Shown piece after piece: positions 44,968-52,497 of a DNA stretch of 64,000 bases. Position numbers and translations under genes: made by a program. The first letter of the stretch is position 1, and each line of letters opens with the position of its first letter. Below the pieces are notes generated by a model. The model was not told the DNA's origin and ran no database searches. It saw nothing but the letters and a program-made list of their open reading frames with translations. The DNA comes from Streptosporangiaceae bacterium. GTDB lineage: Bacteria; Actinomycetota; Actinomycetes; Streptosporangiales; Streptosporangiaceae. Where the stretch lies: positions 49,418 through 113,417 of the forward strand of contig JAFARZ010000160.1 in NCBI GenBank assembly GCA_019245115.1, read 5' to 3'.

Positions 44968-45393
44968 ATGGTGAGTGCAGCTGACAGCGACGAGGTGCCC
45001 AACCCCTGGCAAGCTCAACTAGGGGCGCTAGGAGCATTTATCCGGGCCCAGCGGCAGTTGGCCGACTTGTCACTGCGGGAGATGGCAGCCCTGACCCGGA
45101 TCTCCAACGCCTACCTCAGTCAGATCGAACGCGGCCTGCATCAGCCGTCGCTCACGGTGCTGCGGGCCATCGCTAATGGACTGGGAGTGAGCACCGAACA
45201 GCTGTTGGCCAAGGCAGGGTGGACGCAGGCAGTGGCCAACGACGGCCCCGCTAACGCCCCTGCCGGCGTCCCAGCCGACCCACCGAGCGCCAGCACGGAG
45301 GACAGCATCCGTTGCGATCCGAAGCTCACCGAGGCCCAAAGAGAAGCGTTGCTCGGGGTATACCGCAGCTTCATCGAGGGTAGAACCCGGTAA
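44968..45393 (+). CDS. XRE-type regulator of the PHA module
   Basis: 141 aa. HTH at about 18-72: GAFIRAQRQLADLSLREMAA, then TRISNAYLSQIERGLHQPSL and IANGLGVSTEQLLAKAG. The C-terminal part is Pro/Ala-rich and ends in a helix, LTEAQREALLGVYRSFIEG. It lies 57 bp after phaC and 81 bp before the phasin gene, so control of phasin expression is a reasonable inference. Confidence 0.82.
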   Translation: MVSAADSDEVPNPWQAQLGALGAFIRAQRQLADLSLREMAALTRISNAYLSQIERGLHQPSLTVLRAIANGLGVSTEQLLAKAGWTQAVANDGPANAPAGVPADPPSASTEDSIRCDPKLTEAQREALLGVYRSFIEGRTR

Positions 45394-45415
45394 CAGCCCA
45401 GGAGAACGGCGGCGC

Positions 45416-45444
45416 TTGACATACTTATCATACGTGCTTACTTT
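45416..45444 (+). promoter_or_regulatory. Promoter of the phasin gene
   Basis: TTGACA (45416-45421), 17-bp spacer, TACTTT (45439-45444), 31 bp before the ATG. The AT-rich spacer with TATCATACGTGC could hold an operator for the neighbouring XRE protein. Confidence 0.55.
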
Positions 45445-45474
45445 GGTGATCGCACCCGATGAGCTAAGGAAGGG

Positions 45475-45846
45475 ATGACGATGACCACGTCTCAGATGAC
45501 CACCTCCCGGGAGACCATGACCGACGCCGTCCGTCGCGGTCAGGAAGCCTTCACCGGCGCCCTGCAGATCTGGGCAGACAGTTTTCAGTGGTTTGTGCCA
45601 ACCTCAGACGCCAAATTGCGCGGCGCTGTCGAGCTCGTGGATAAGGTGTTCGACTTCTACCACCACGTGCTGACGAGCCAGCGGGAGTACACCAAGAGCT
45701 TGCTGGCCGTCACCACGTCGGCCGCCACCAAAGCTGCTTCTACTGCGCAGAATGCTGCCAAGGGCGTGCAGGATGTCGCCCAGGAGACGGCCCCGAAGCG
45801 GGACATGCACGATGGCGCGAAGGAGTCGGCCCTGAAGAGGAGCTGA
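45475..45846 (+). CDS. Phasin-like PHA granule protein
   Basis: 123 aa. Helical: RRGQEAFTGALQIWADSFQW, LVDKVFDFYHHVLTSQREYT, KSLLAVTTSAATKAASTAQN, then a Lys/Ala-rich tail. This matches phasins and mycobacterial heparin-binding-hemagglutinin-like helices; next to phaC the granule-coating role is most likely. ATG 45475 abuts AAGGAAGGG, so ATG 45481 may be used instead. Confidence 0.78.
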   Translation: MTMTTSQMTTSRETMTDAVRRGQEAFTGALQIWADSFQWFVPTSDAKLRGAVELVDKVFDFYHHVLTSQREYTKSLLAVTTSAATKAASTAQNAAKGVQDVAQETAPKRDMHDGAKESALKRS

Positions 45847-45864
45847 CCTACTGGATCTGGGTAA

Positions 45865-45916
45865 GTCAGCCTCCGTGGCCCCGGCGTCGCATGACGCCGG
45901 GGCCACGGAGGCTGAC
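45865..45916 (+). terminator. Very strong hairpin after the phasin gene
   Basis: 24-bp perfect arms (45865-45888 beginning GTCAGCCTCCGTGG; 45893-45916) with a 4-nt loop GCAT, 19 bp after the stop. Confidence 0.85.
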
Positions 45917-46055
45917 GCGGCCGTTCGGGGGACCCGCTGTCCGCAAATTCCCGGCTCCCTCGCCAGTGACTGCCACCAGCTTCTACGATGACCGGGGAGC
46001 GATGCTCAGCCGACCGAGTGCCACCGATCGGTGCGAACGCACTGGAGGAGGGTCG

Positions 46056-46628
46056 ATGTCGTCTATCGGGCTGCTGAGTGGGTCTGCCGACCGGGCGCAA
46101 CGGCTTTCTGAGTTGCTGAAGGATGCGGGCGCGGACGCTGTGATCATTACCGATCCCACGGCGCTGCCGGGTGAGCCGGGCGGCGATGGCCTCGATTTTT
46201 ACATCCAGCTACCAGTCACCATCCACCCCGATGGCCACACCGCCGTTGCGCGCGTCGGCTCGTTCCTGTCCGCGGGCCTGCTGGCCCGCTTCAGCGCGGT
46301 CGACCGAGTGCTCCCGGTGCTGGCGCCCGGCGCAACCGTGGTGCTGGTGTCGGGCAACACCCCGGAGGAGGTGTCGCTGCCCGACGACCAGCGGTCCCGG
46401 TTGGCGCTGCTCCATTTGCTGGCGCACGCCACTCGGGCCGAGCTTGCCACCCGACACGTCCAAGTCAGGGTGGTCAGCAGCCAGCGCAGCGACCAGGAGA
46501 TCGTGCACTACGCGTTGGGCGGCGACGATACGCACGCCGACCGCAACCCGCAGGAGCGGACCAGTGCGGCCACTGCCTACCAGGACTGGCGCACCGAGGT
46601 AATGGGCCTGGTCGGCATCGACATCTGA
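46056..46628 (+). CDS. Hypothetical alpha/beta protein
   Basis: 190 aa from ATG 46056 with TGGAGGAGG upstream. SSIGLLSGSADRAQRLSELL, KDAGADAVIITDPTALPG, VLAPGATVVLVSGNTPEEVS, RLALLHLLAHATRAELATRH, VQVRVVSSQRSDQEIVHYAL. Alternating strands and helices suggest a Rossmann-like fold; no signature motif seen. Confidence 0.65.
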   Translation: MSSIGLLSGSADRAQRLSELLKDAGADAVIITDPTALPGEPGGDGLDFYIQLPVTIHPDGHTAVARVGSFLSAGLLARFSAVDRVLPVLAPGATVVLVSGNTPEEVSLPDDQRSRLALLHLLAHATRAELATRHVQVRVVSSQRSDQEIVHYALGGDDTHADRNPQERTSAATAYQDWRTEVMGLVGIDI

Positions 46629-46711
46629 TGCCGTTCCCCCGGGAGGCTACTTCCGAGCAGTAACCTGGTGACGAGCCTGTCGATGTGCGCTTACTGTCGG
46701 GGAGGTCATTG

Positions 46712-47284
46712 GTGAGCTTGATGTTGAGCCAGGATGCGTCGGCGGATGCGTTACTCGAGCGGGACCCGCTGGCGTTGCTCCTGGCCATGCTTCTCGATCA
46801 GCAAGTGCCGATGGAACGGGCTTTCGCCGCTCCCTATAGACTGCGGCAGCGTTTGGGCCACGACCTCGACGTTCATGAGCTGGCCGACTACGACTCCGAC
46901 GCGTTGGCGGACCTGTTCGCGAAGCAGCCCGCGTTGCACCGGTATCCCAAGTCGATGGCGTGCCGGGTGCAGGACCTCTGCCGGGCTTTGGTCGAGCGCT
47001 ACGGCGGCGATGTGACGGAGCTATGGCGGGGCGTCTCTGACGCGCACGAGCTGCTCGAGCGGCTGGTCGCGTTGCCTGGCTACGGAAAGCAGAAGGCGCA
47101 GATCTTCGTGGCACTTCTCGGTAAGCAGCGTAACGTGAAGCCCGACGGCTGGCGCGAGGTGGCCGGCCCCTACGGCGACGAGGGTGTGTACCGATCGGTC
47201 GCCGACGTGACTGACGCCGACTCGCTGGCCAAGGTTCGGCAGCACAAGCAGCAAGTAAAGGCAACTGCCAAAGCAACGAAATAG
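46712..47284 (+). CDS. HhH-GPD-type base excision repair protein
   Basis: 190 aa from GTG 46712, chosen over 46685 because GGGGAGG precedes it. LLLAMLLDQQVPMERAFAAP, helix-hairpin-helix LLERLVALPGYGKQKAQIFV, and a C-terminal Lys-rich tail. It belongs to the small HhH-GPD family in actinobacteria; the catalytic Lys/Asp pair of classical glycosylases is not obvious, so activity is uncertain. Confidence 0.82.
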   Translation: MSLMLSQDASADALLERDPLALLLAMLLDQQVPMERAFAAPYRLRQRLGHDLDVHELADYDSDALADLFAKQPALHRYPKSMACRVQDLCRALVERYGGDVTELWRGVSDAHELLERLVALPGYGKQKAQIFVALLGKQRNVKPDGWREVAGPYGDEGVYRSVADVTDADSLAKVRQHKQQVKATAKATK

Positions 47285-47434
47285 GAGGTCGGCAGTATCA
47301 AATCGGGACGTGAGGGCGCGCGGAATCGACATGAGCACGGCCGCCGACGAGGCGATGCCGCTGTTCTCATTACGGCGGCGGAACCATCCTACGCCGAGCA
47401 GTACGCCACACGTCGGCGCAAATACGCTATCCTC

Positions 47435-47668
47435 ATGTCGGCCCGCATCCCCTGTCTGGTCCTGGCTGGCGTCTTCTATCAGACCTGGTGGCTTGCGCTG
47501 ACTTTCGTCGTGCTTTCGGTGCCACTTCCGTGGATGGCGGTGCTCATCGCCAATGACCGTGCCCCCCGCAAGGCCGAGCACGTCAACAGGCTGGGACAGG
47601 GCCTGCCGGAGCGCGACCTTCGGGGCCGCGAGCTCGAGAGTCGTGACCCTCCGATCGTCGAGGGTTGA
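47435..47668 (+). CDS. DUF3099 membrane protein, start unclear
   Basis: Homology begins well before the ATG at 47435: in the same frame from about 47381 the translation reads VLITAAEPSYAEQYATRRRK then YAILM, the usual DUF3099 N-terminus. No ATG, GTG or TTG occurs in that frame between the preceding stop (47282) and 47435. ATG 47331 (MSTAADEAMP) lies in another frame, so a one-base shift probably broke the N-terminus. Two transmembrane helices follow (IPCLVLAGVFYQTWWLALTF, VVLSVPLPWMAVLIA). Either a recent frameshift or translation from an unusual codon. Confidence 0.6.
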   Translation: MSARIPCLVLAGVFYQTWWLALTFVVLSVPLPWMAVLIANDRAPRKAEHVNRLGQGLPERDLRGRELESRDPPIVEG

Positions 47669-47893
47669 TCTCGTTCCCAGACCACGCCCTTTCGTGCGAA
47701 TATGGTGTAGACCACTCGTCTGGTTGATAACGCCGATGTAGCGGGTTATTCCGCAGATCTGCACCCGCCAGCGCGGTGAATTGATGCGGTGATCTCCGCA
47801 TGTCTGGAGTGGGGCTGATCGGTTGGGTCTTTCGTGGTGCGTTGGTCGCGATCTAGAGTTGGTGATCAGCTGTGGTAGCGCGGGGAGGATCAG

Positions 47894-48712
47894 ATGACGG
47901 ATGTTGCGAGTAGAGCTTCGTTAGAATCGTTGTTGATGAATCGGTCGTTGAGTGATGTGGAGCTTATGCGGGCAAGTGGGGGGGCGCCCGATTATGCCAT
48001 TTTGCCCGAGGTGAGTGTGCTGAAGATCGGTGGTCAAAGCCTGATCGACCGGGGGCGGGCGGCGGTGTATCCGGTGGTGGAGGAGTTGGCGGCGGTCAAG
48101 CGAAGCCATCAGATCCTCATTGGCACTGGTGCCGGTACGCGGGCTCGCCATGTGTACGCGCTGGCTGCCGAACTCGGTTTGCCGACTGGTGTGCTGACCG
48201 ATGTCGGGGCCGCGGTGGCCGATCAGAACGCTCAGATGCTGGGATATCTGATGGCCCGGCACGGTGTGCCGGTGGTGGGGGGTTCGGCGTTCGGTGCGCT
48301 GCCGTTGTATCTCGCCGGGTGCGGTGCAGTGATCTTCTCGGGGATGCCCCCCTACGACATGTGGCAGCGCGTGCCTACCGAGGGGGTGATACCGCCGTAC
48401 CGCACGGACGCTGGATGTTATCTTGTCGCGGAAGTTTATGGCTGTCGGAACATGATTTTCGTGAAAGACGAGGACGGGCTGTATACGGCCAATCCGAAGA
48501 CCGACCCGAGAGCCACGCTGATCCCGGAGATCACCGTCGAGGAGTTGATCGCTCGGGATCTGCCGGATCTGATCATCGAGCGCCCGGTGTTGGAGCTAAT
48601 GCGCCGTGCCCGGTATGTGCGCTCGGTCCAGGTCATCAATGGGCTCCGGCCCGGTTTGATCAGGCGCGCGTTGGCCGGCGAGCACGTCGGCACAATCATC
48701 TCAGCGGCGTGA
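47894..48712 (+). CDS. mosB: Molybdenum storage protein subunit, MosB-like
   Basis: 272 aa. Amino-acid-kinase fold: VLKIGGQSLIDRGRAAVYPV, LIGTGAGTRARHVYALAAEL, VADQNAQMLGYLMARHGVPV, VIFSGMPPYDMW, PPYRTDAGCYLVAEVYGCRN, IFVKDEDGLYTANPKTDP. This is very close by eye to the beta subunit of the Azotobacter Mo/W-storage protein, a cage that packs polyoxomolybdate using ATP. GAGGATCAG precedes ATG 47894. The partner gene follows 50 bp later. Confidence 0.82.
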   Translation: MTDVASRASLESLLMNRSLSDVELMRASGGAPDYAILPEVSVLKIGGQSLIDRGRAAVYPVVEELAAVKRSHQILIGTGAGTRARHVYALAAELGLPTGVLTDVGAAVADQNAQMLGYLMARHGVPVVGGSAFGALPLYLAGCGAVIFSGMPPYDMWQRVPTEGVIPPYRTDAGCYLVAEVYGCRNMIFVKDEDGLYTANPKTDPRATLIPEITVEELIARDLPDLIIERPVLELMRRARYVRSVQVINGLRPGLIRRALAGEHVGTIISAA

Positions 48713-48735
48713 GCGCATCTCAGCGGCGTGAGCGC
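48698..48735 (+). repeat. 19-bp tandem duplication over the mosB stop
   Basis: ATCTCAGCGGCGTGAGCGC at 48698-48716 and again, exactly, at 48717-48735. The mosB stop lies in the first copy; the second duplicates it outside the coding region. Confidence 0.85.
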
Positions 48736-48762
48736 CGCCCCCCGGCCACCGTGGAGAACACC

Positions 48763-49608
48763 ATGACCAGCACCCTCTCGCATTCTGAGCCCTTTTTCGT
48801 AGCCAAGGACGTGCCTTCGGCGTTGATGCGCCAGACCTTGCTCGACCGCGAACTCCTGCGGCCCGTCGATCGCCCGGTGATTCCGCTGTTGCCGTGGCTG
48901 AACGTCGTCGTGATCGGCGGGCGCTCGATCATGGACAAGGGCTCCGAGGCGATCGTGCCGGTCGTGGCGGAGCTGCATGAGGCGTTGCTGGAGCATCGGC
49001 TGCTGATTCTCACCGGACCGGGTATCCGGGGCCGCCACGTACTGGGGGTCGGGCTCGACCTCGGTCTGCCCACTGGTGTGCTGGCCGCGCTGGCTTCCGC
49101 CGAGGCCGAACAGAACGGGCACCTCATCGCCGCGCTGCTCGCCGAGCAGGGCGTGTCCTACCTCCCACACGCCGCGACTGCTCACCAACTTGCCGTGCAC
49201 CTGATGGCCAGCCGAGCCGCAGTGTCCAACGGCTACCCACCCTATGGCCTCTACGAGTTCCCTCCCGAGGTAGGCAAGATCCCCCCGCACCGCACCGACA
49301 CCGGCGCCTTCCTCCTCGCCGATGCCTACGGCGCTGCCCGGATCATCTACGTCAAAGACGTCGACGGCGTGTTCACCAGCGACCCCGCAACGACCAGCAC
49401 CAGCCCACCCGAACTCATCTCCCGAGCGAGCGCCGCCGAGTTACTAGCCCGCAACCTCGACACCCTGCCCATCGATCCGCTGGTACTCGAACTCATGGCA
49501 CACGCCAAACACCAAAAGCAAATCCAGATCATTAACGGACTCACCCCCGGCGCCATCACCAAGGCTCTGCAAGGGGAGCACGTGGGTACCATCATCTACG
49601 CCGACTGA
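48763..49608 (+). CDS. mosA: Molybdenum storage protein subunit, MosA-like
   Basis: 281 aa. LPWLNVVVIGGRSIMDKGSE, LLILTGPGIRGRHVLGVGLD, SAEAEQNGHLIAALLAEQGV, PPHRTDTGAFLLADAYGAAR, VKDVDGVFTSDP and a final GEHVGTIIYAD parallel the MosA subunit and its paralogue MosB. The two subunits normally form an alpha3-beta3 cage. No molybdate transporter or nitrogenase gene is in the window, so the use of stored Mo is unknown. Confidence 0.82.
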   Translation: MTSTLSHSEPFFVAKDVPSALMRQTLLDRELLRPVDRPVIPLLPWLNVVVIGGRSIMDKGSEAIVPVVAELHEALLEHRLLILTGPGIRGRHVLGVGLDLGLPTGVLAALASAEAEQNGHLIAALLAEQGVSYLPHAATAHQLAVHLMASRAAVSNGYPPYGLYEFPPEVGKIPPHRTDTGAFLLADAYGAARIIYVKDVDGVFTSDPATTSTSPPELISRASAAELLARNLDTLPIDPLVLELMAHAKHQKQIQIINGLTPGAITKALQGEHVGTIIYAD

Positions 49609-49628
49609 CGCTGCGGCATGATGGAGCT

Positions 49629-49883
49629 GTGAGCACGCCGACCCAAACGCTGCCCGATGTCGATACTCGTCCAGAGGGGACCGACACCACCGGCAACGAC
49701 ACACCCAAGATGTTCCACTACGTGCGCAAGGACAAGATCGCTGAAAGCGCGGTGATGGGCTCGCAGGTAGTGGCCCTGTGCGGCGAGGTGTTTCCGGTGA
49801 CTCGCGCGCCCAAGCCAGGTTCCCCGGTGTGCCCGGAGTGCAAGGAGATATACGAGTTGCTGCCCAGGGGCGGCAACGCCTGA
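49629..49883 (+). CDS. DUF3039 protein
   Basis: 84 aa from GTG 49629. MFHYVRKDKIAESAVMGSQV, VALCGEVFPVTRAP and SPVCPECKEIYELLP give the conserved Cys ... CPxC pattern of DUF3039, a small actinobacterial family probably binding zinc. Starts 20 bp after mosA; convergent with the acyltransferase gene (1-bp gap). Confidence 0.88.
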   Translation: MSTPTQTLPDVDTRPEGTDTTGNDTPKMFHYVRKDKIAESAVMGSQVVALCGEVFPVTRAPKPGSPVCPECKEIYELLPRGGNA

Positions 49884-49884
49884 G

Positions 49885-50844
49885 TCAGTCTGTCCAGACC
49901 TGGCGGGGACCGTCATCAGCGGGGGGCCGGGTGGCCTCCCAGATCCGGCGCCACGGGGCCATGTCGTGGTCCTCGGCGAGTTGGACGGATGCGGTGGTGG
50001 GGAGCACGCTGCGCGAACCGATGGGTAGCGCCAGCGAGTCGTCGGCTGCCGCCCGCAGGGCGCGGTACCAACCAAGGTCGCCTTCGGCCCAGAGAGTGGC
50101 CACCGCGCGCACCAGCCTGGTGCGGAACTCGGGCACCGTCTCATCCGCTCCGATGCGCAGCGGTCGCCCGATCCGGACGGTGACCCGTGGCCTGCCGGGG
50201 CGCGGCCAGCGTCGGCCACGCGGCATCGCGGCAAACGTGCCGCGCAGCGCGATCGGCACCGCAGGCACCTCCTTCATCGCGCACAGTTGCGCGGCACCCA
50301 GCTTGAACGCGGTGAGCCAGCCGTCCACGGTGCGGCCGCCCTCGGGGTACAGCAGCAGGCTCCATCCGCCGTCGACCAGTTCGGCGGCCAGGCTGCGGCC
50401 CCGGCGCAATCCGCGCCGATCCACGGGAAACGCGTTGAACAGCAGGGTGGTGGCCGCGGCGATAGCCCGGGAGTCGAAGAAGTAGTCGGCGGCTGCCCCG
50501 ACCGCGAGATTCTCGGTGATCCGCCGTGGTAGGGCACCCAGGATCAATGGGGTGTCCAGGTGGCTGGAGTGATTGGCGACGAAGATTGCCGGACCGCGAA
50601 CGCTGTCCAGGTATTCCCGACCGTGCACCACCGGCCGGGTCTGGCTCCAGATCACCGGCTTGAGCACTCCCTGCTGCAGCGCAGTACGAAGTACTTTCGC
50701 AGGAGTGGTGCGGGCCCACGCGGTGGGGAAGTCGTCCCCATTGTCCGGGAGCTTCCAGCGCTGCGCCGAGCGTGGCACCCGGGCCTGGCCGCGCCAGCCC
50801 CGGCCGTGTCGCAGCAGCCGTAGCTCGTCGCCCAGACCCGTCAT
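49885..50844 (-). CDS. PlsC-type lysophospholipid/glycerol acyltransferase
   Basis: 319 aa. HX4D motif in VANHSSHLDTPLI (about 93), then LLYPEGGRTVDGWL (EGGR block, about 164) and VPAVPIALRG. It transfers an acyl chain to a hydroxyl acceptor. Last gene of the lar operon, 10 bp after larA-like. Unlike many PlsC proteins it has no strong N-terminal membrane helix. The acceptor may be an unusual lipid linked to the neighbouring enzymes. Confidence 0.87.
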   Translation of the reverse strand: MTGLGDELRLLRHGRGWRGQARVPRSAQRWKLPDNGDDFPTAWARTTPAKVLRTALQQGVLKPVIWSQTRPVVHGREYLDSVRGPAIFVANHSSHLDTPLILGALPRRITENLAVGAAADYFFDSRAIAAATTLLFNAFPVDRRGLRRGRSLAAELVDGGWSLLLYPEGGRTVDGWLTAFKLGAAQLCAMKEVPAVPIALRGTFAAMPRGRRWPRPGRPRVTVRIGRPLRIGADETVPEFRTRLVRAVATLWAEGDLGWYRALRAAADDSLALPIGSRSVLPTTASVQLAEDHDMAPWRRIWEATRPPADDGPRQVWTD

Positions 50845-50854
50845 TGCAGGCCCC

Positions 50855-52429
50855 TCATCGCACGTCCGCCAGCACCATCGGCGGGGCGTGCAAGTAGCTG
50901 ATCTGCGGATTGCGACCCACGATGTCCCGAGCCAGCTCCAACGCGTCGGCCAGGCTGGATGCGGCGCGGAAGCCGAGCCGCGCGGTGGTTGACCGGTTCC
51001 CCCCGACGAAGATCACATCATCCAGGTGTTGCATCGCGTGCGCACCCCAGTACCACATGTAGAACGGGTGCACGCCATGGTAGGCGTAGCTGGTCCGGTA
51101 CAGGTGGGTGTACCAGGGATCGGTGGCGAACTGCTTCTCGTACTTGGTCTCCAGCATCACCGGATCGGTGGTCTCGGCGAGTAGCTCGTAGAAGTCGATG
51201 TAGCTCGGGTGGTGTACGGGGTGGAACTGGTGCGGCACCGGGTGGTAGAAGATCGCCACTCCACCCTGGCGCACGATTGGCTTGCCCCGGTAGAGATTGA
51301 AGAAGTAGCCGAGTCCTAACGACATCACCAAGATCGGGTTCATGATCGAGTTTACATTGTACGGGCAGATGTAGGGCAAGCCGAAGATCGCCACATCGGC
51401 TTGTCCTTGCACCTCGGTCAGCTGCTGGCGGTGCACCGCGGCCAGGGTGTGCGGGTGCACCTGGCTCGGTGCGCCGGCATGCACCCCGGTGACGCCATAC
51501 GGCGCCTCGGTGGCTTGCCAGATCCGCCGCCGCAGCCTTGTGGTGGCCAGGTCGTTGCTTCGTTTCACCGCCAGGTAGCTGGCCTGGTCGGTGAGGTTCC
51601 ACTCCCACTCGCGACGGGTCAGGAAGCGCAGCGCAGCGGGGAATGGCTCGTTGTTCAGTGTGGTCTCGATGGTGAACACCGGCACATACCCGCCGATGAC
51701 GTCAGCCATCCGATCGTAGGAATGGTGCATCGCCGAGTTGGGGGGATCGTTGAACGACCGCGAGTGCCGCAGGGTGTGCACATTGTGATGGTGGCGCAAG
51801 CTGGCGTAGCTGGCCAACCCAACGGACACCGACTTGGAGCCGCCGTTCATCGCGGTGAGCGTGATGTTGACGTAGACGATCAGGTCACTTTCGGCGGCCC
51901 GACGGTTGATCTCCACGTCCTCGCCGTGCGGTGTGGTGCCCAGGTGGGTGAGATCGTCGGGGTTCTCTGCGTCGTGATTACGCAGGTGGTCGGGGTGAAA
52001 GGCACGGAAAACCCGCTCGCCGACGGTGCGCTTGAGTTCCGCCGGGGTCATCCGCCGGTGCAGCGAGTTGGCAGCGATCAGTTCGACGTCGTCCACCCCG
52101 GCGGCGGCGGCCAACTCCAGCACCTGCTCGATCACCCGTTGTCGGACGTCCGGAGTGCGCATCGGCGGCAGCGGCAGGGACAGATCGTCGAACACAATAG
52201 TCAGCCGCATCCCGCGACGCAGCAGCTGCGGCAGTGGGTCGCTGCCGTGCGGATGCGCCAAGGCGTGCCGGATCGCGCCCTCGAGATCGACGATGGACGG
52301 CAGCGACTCCGGCGGGTAGATCACCCGGCTGCCCAGCGGCAGGCGCTCCAGCCGGAACCCCTCACCCTCGTGCATCAGCAGCGGGGGAGTCCGCTCGTCG
52401 ACGTCAAGCACGAAACCTGGTCTGCCCAC
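50855..52429 (-). CDS. larA: LarA-family nickel-pincer racemase/epimerase
   Basis: 524 aa from GTG 52429 with AGGAGAG upstream. LarA_N region: MRLTIVFDDLSLPLPPMRTP (substrate/cofactor loop), AANSLHRRMTPAELKRTVGE (His), VEINRRAAESDLIVYVNITL, then NGGSKSVSVGLASYASLRHH, where the Lys is at the position that carries the pincer cofactor in LarA. It is longer than LarA of Lactobacillus (about 424 aa), with a His/Tyr-rich C-terminal extension (VPHQFHPVHHPSYIDFYELL). Family members isomerise 2-hydroxyacids. Substrate here unknown; co-transcribed with alcohol dehydrogenase and acyl-metabolism genes. Confidence 0.8.
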   Translation of the reverse strand: MGRPGFVLDVDERTPPLLMHEGEGFRLERLPLGSRVIYPPESLPSIVDLEGAIRHALAHPHGSDPLPQLLRRGMRLTIVFDDLSLPLPPMRTPDVRQRVIEQVLELAAAAGVDDVELIAANSLHRRMTPAELKRTVGERVFRAFHPDHLRNHDAENPDDLTHLGTTPHGEDVEINRRAAESDLIVYVNITLTAMNGGSKSVSVGLASYASLRHHHNVHTLRHSRSFNDPPNSAMHHSYDRMADVIGGYVPVFTIETTLNNEPFPAALRFLTRREWEWNLTDQASYLAVKRSNDLATTRLRRRIWQATEAPYGVTGVHAGAPSQVHPHTLAAVHRQQLTEVQGQADVAIFGLPYICPYNVNSIMNPILVMSLGLGYFFNLYRGKPIVRQGGVAIFYHPVPHQFHPVHHPSYIDFYELLAETTDPVMLETKYEKQFATDPWYTHLYRTSYAYHGVHPFYMWYWGAHAMQHLDDVIFVGGNRSTTARLGFRAASSLADALELARDIVGRNPQISYLHAPPMVLADVR

Positions 52430-52497
52430 GCTCTCTCCTGCCCTTAACTCTTGGCGCTCACTCTTGGCGCTGCGCTTGCCTTTAACTCGACTGCCTC

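Noticed and set aside
46056..46628. Universal-stress-protein assignment
   Set aside because: The alpha/beta pattern is loosely similar, but no G-x2-G-x9-G-[ST] nucleotide motif is present, so it is left as hypothetical.
51401..52447. 348-codon plus-strand frame opposite the LarA-like gene
   Set aside because: Val/Gln/Arg-rich translation without motifs; the minus strand carries the conserved LarA segments.
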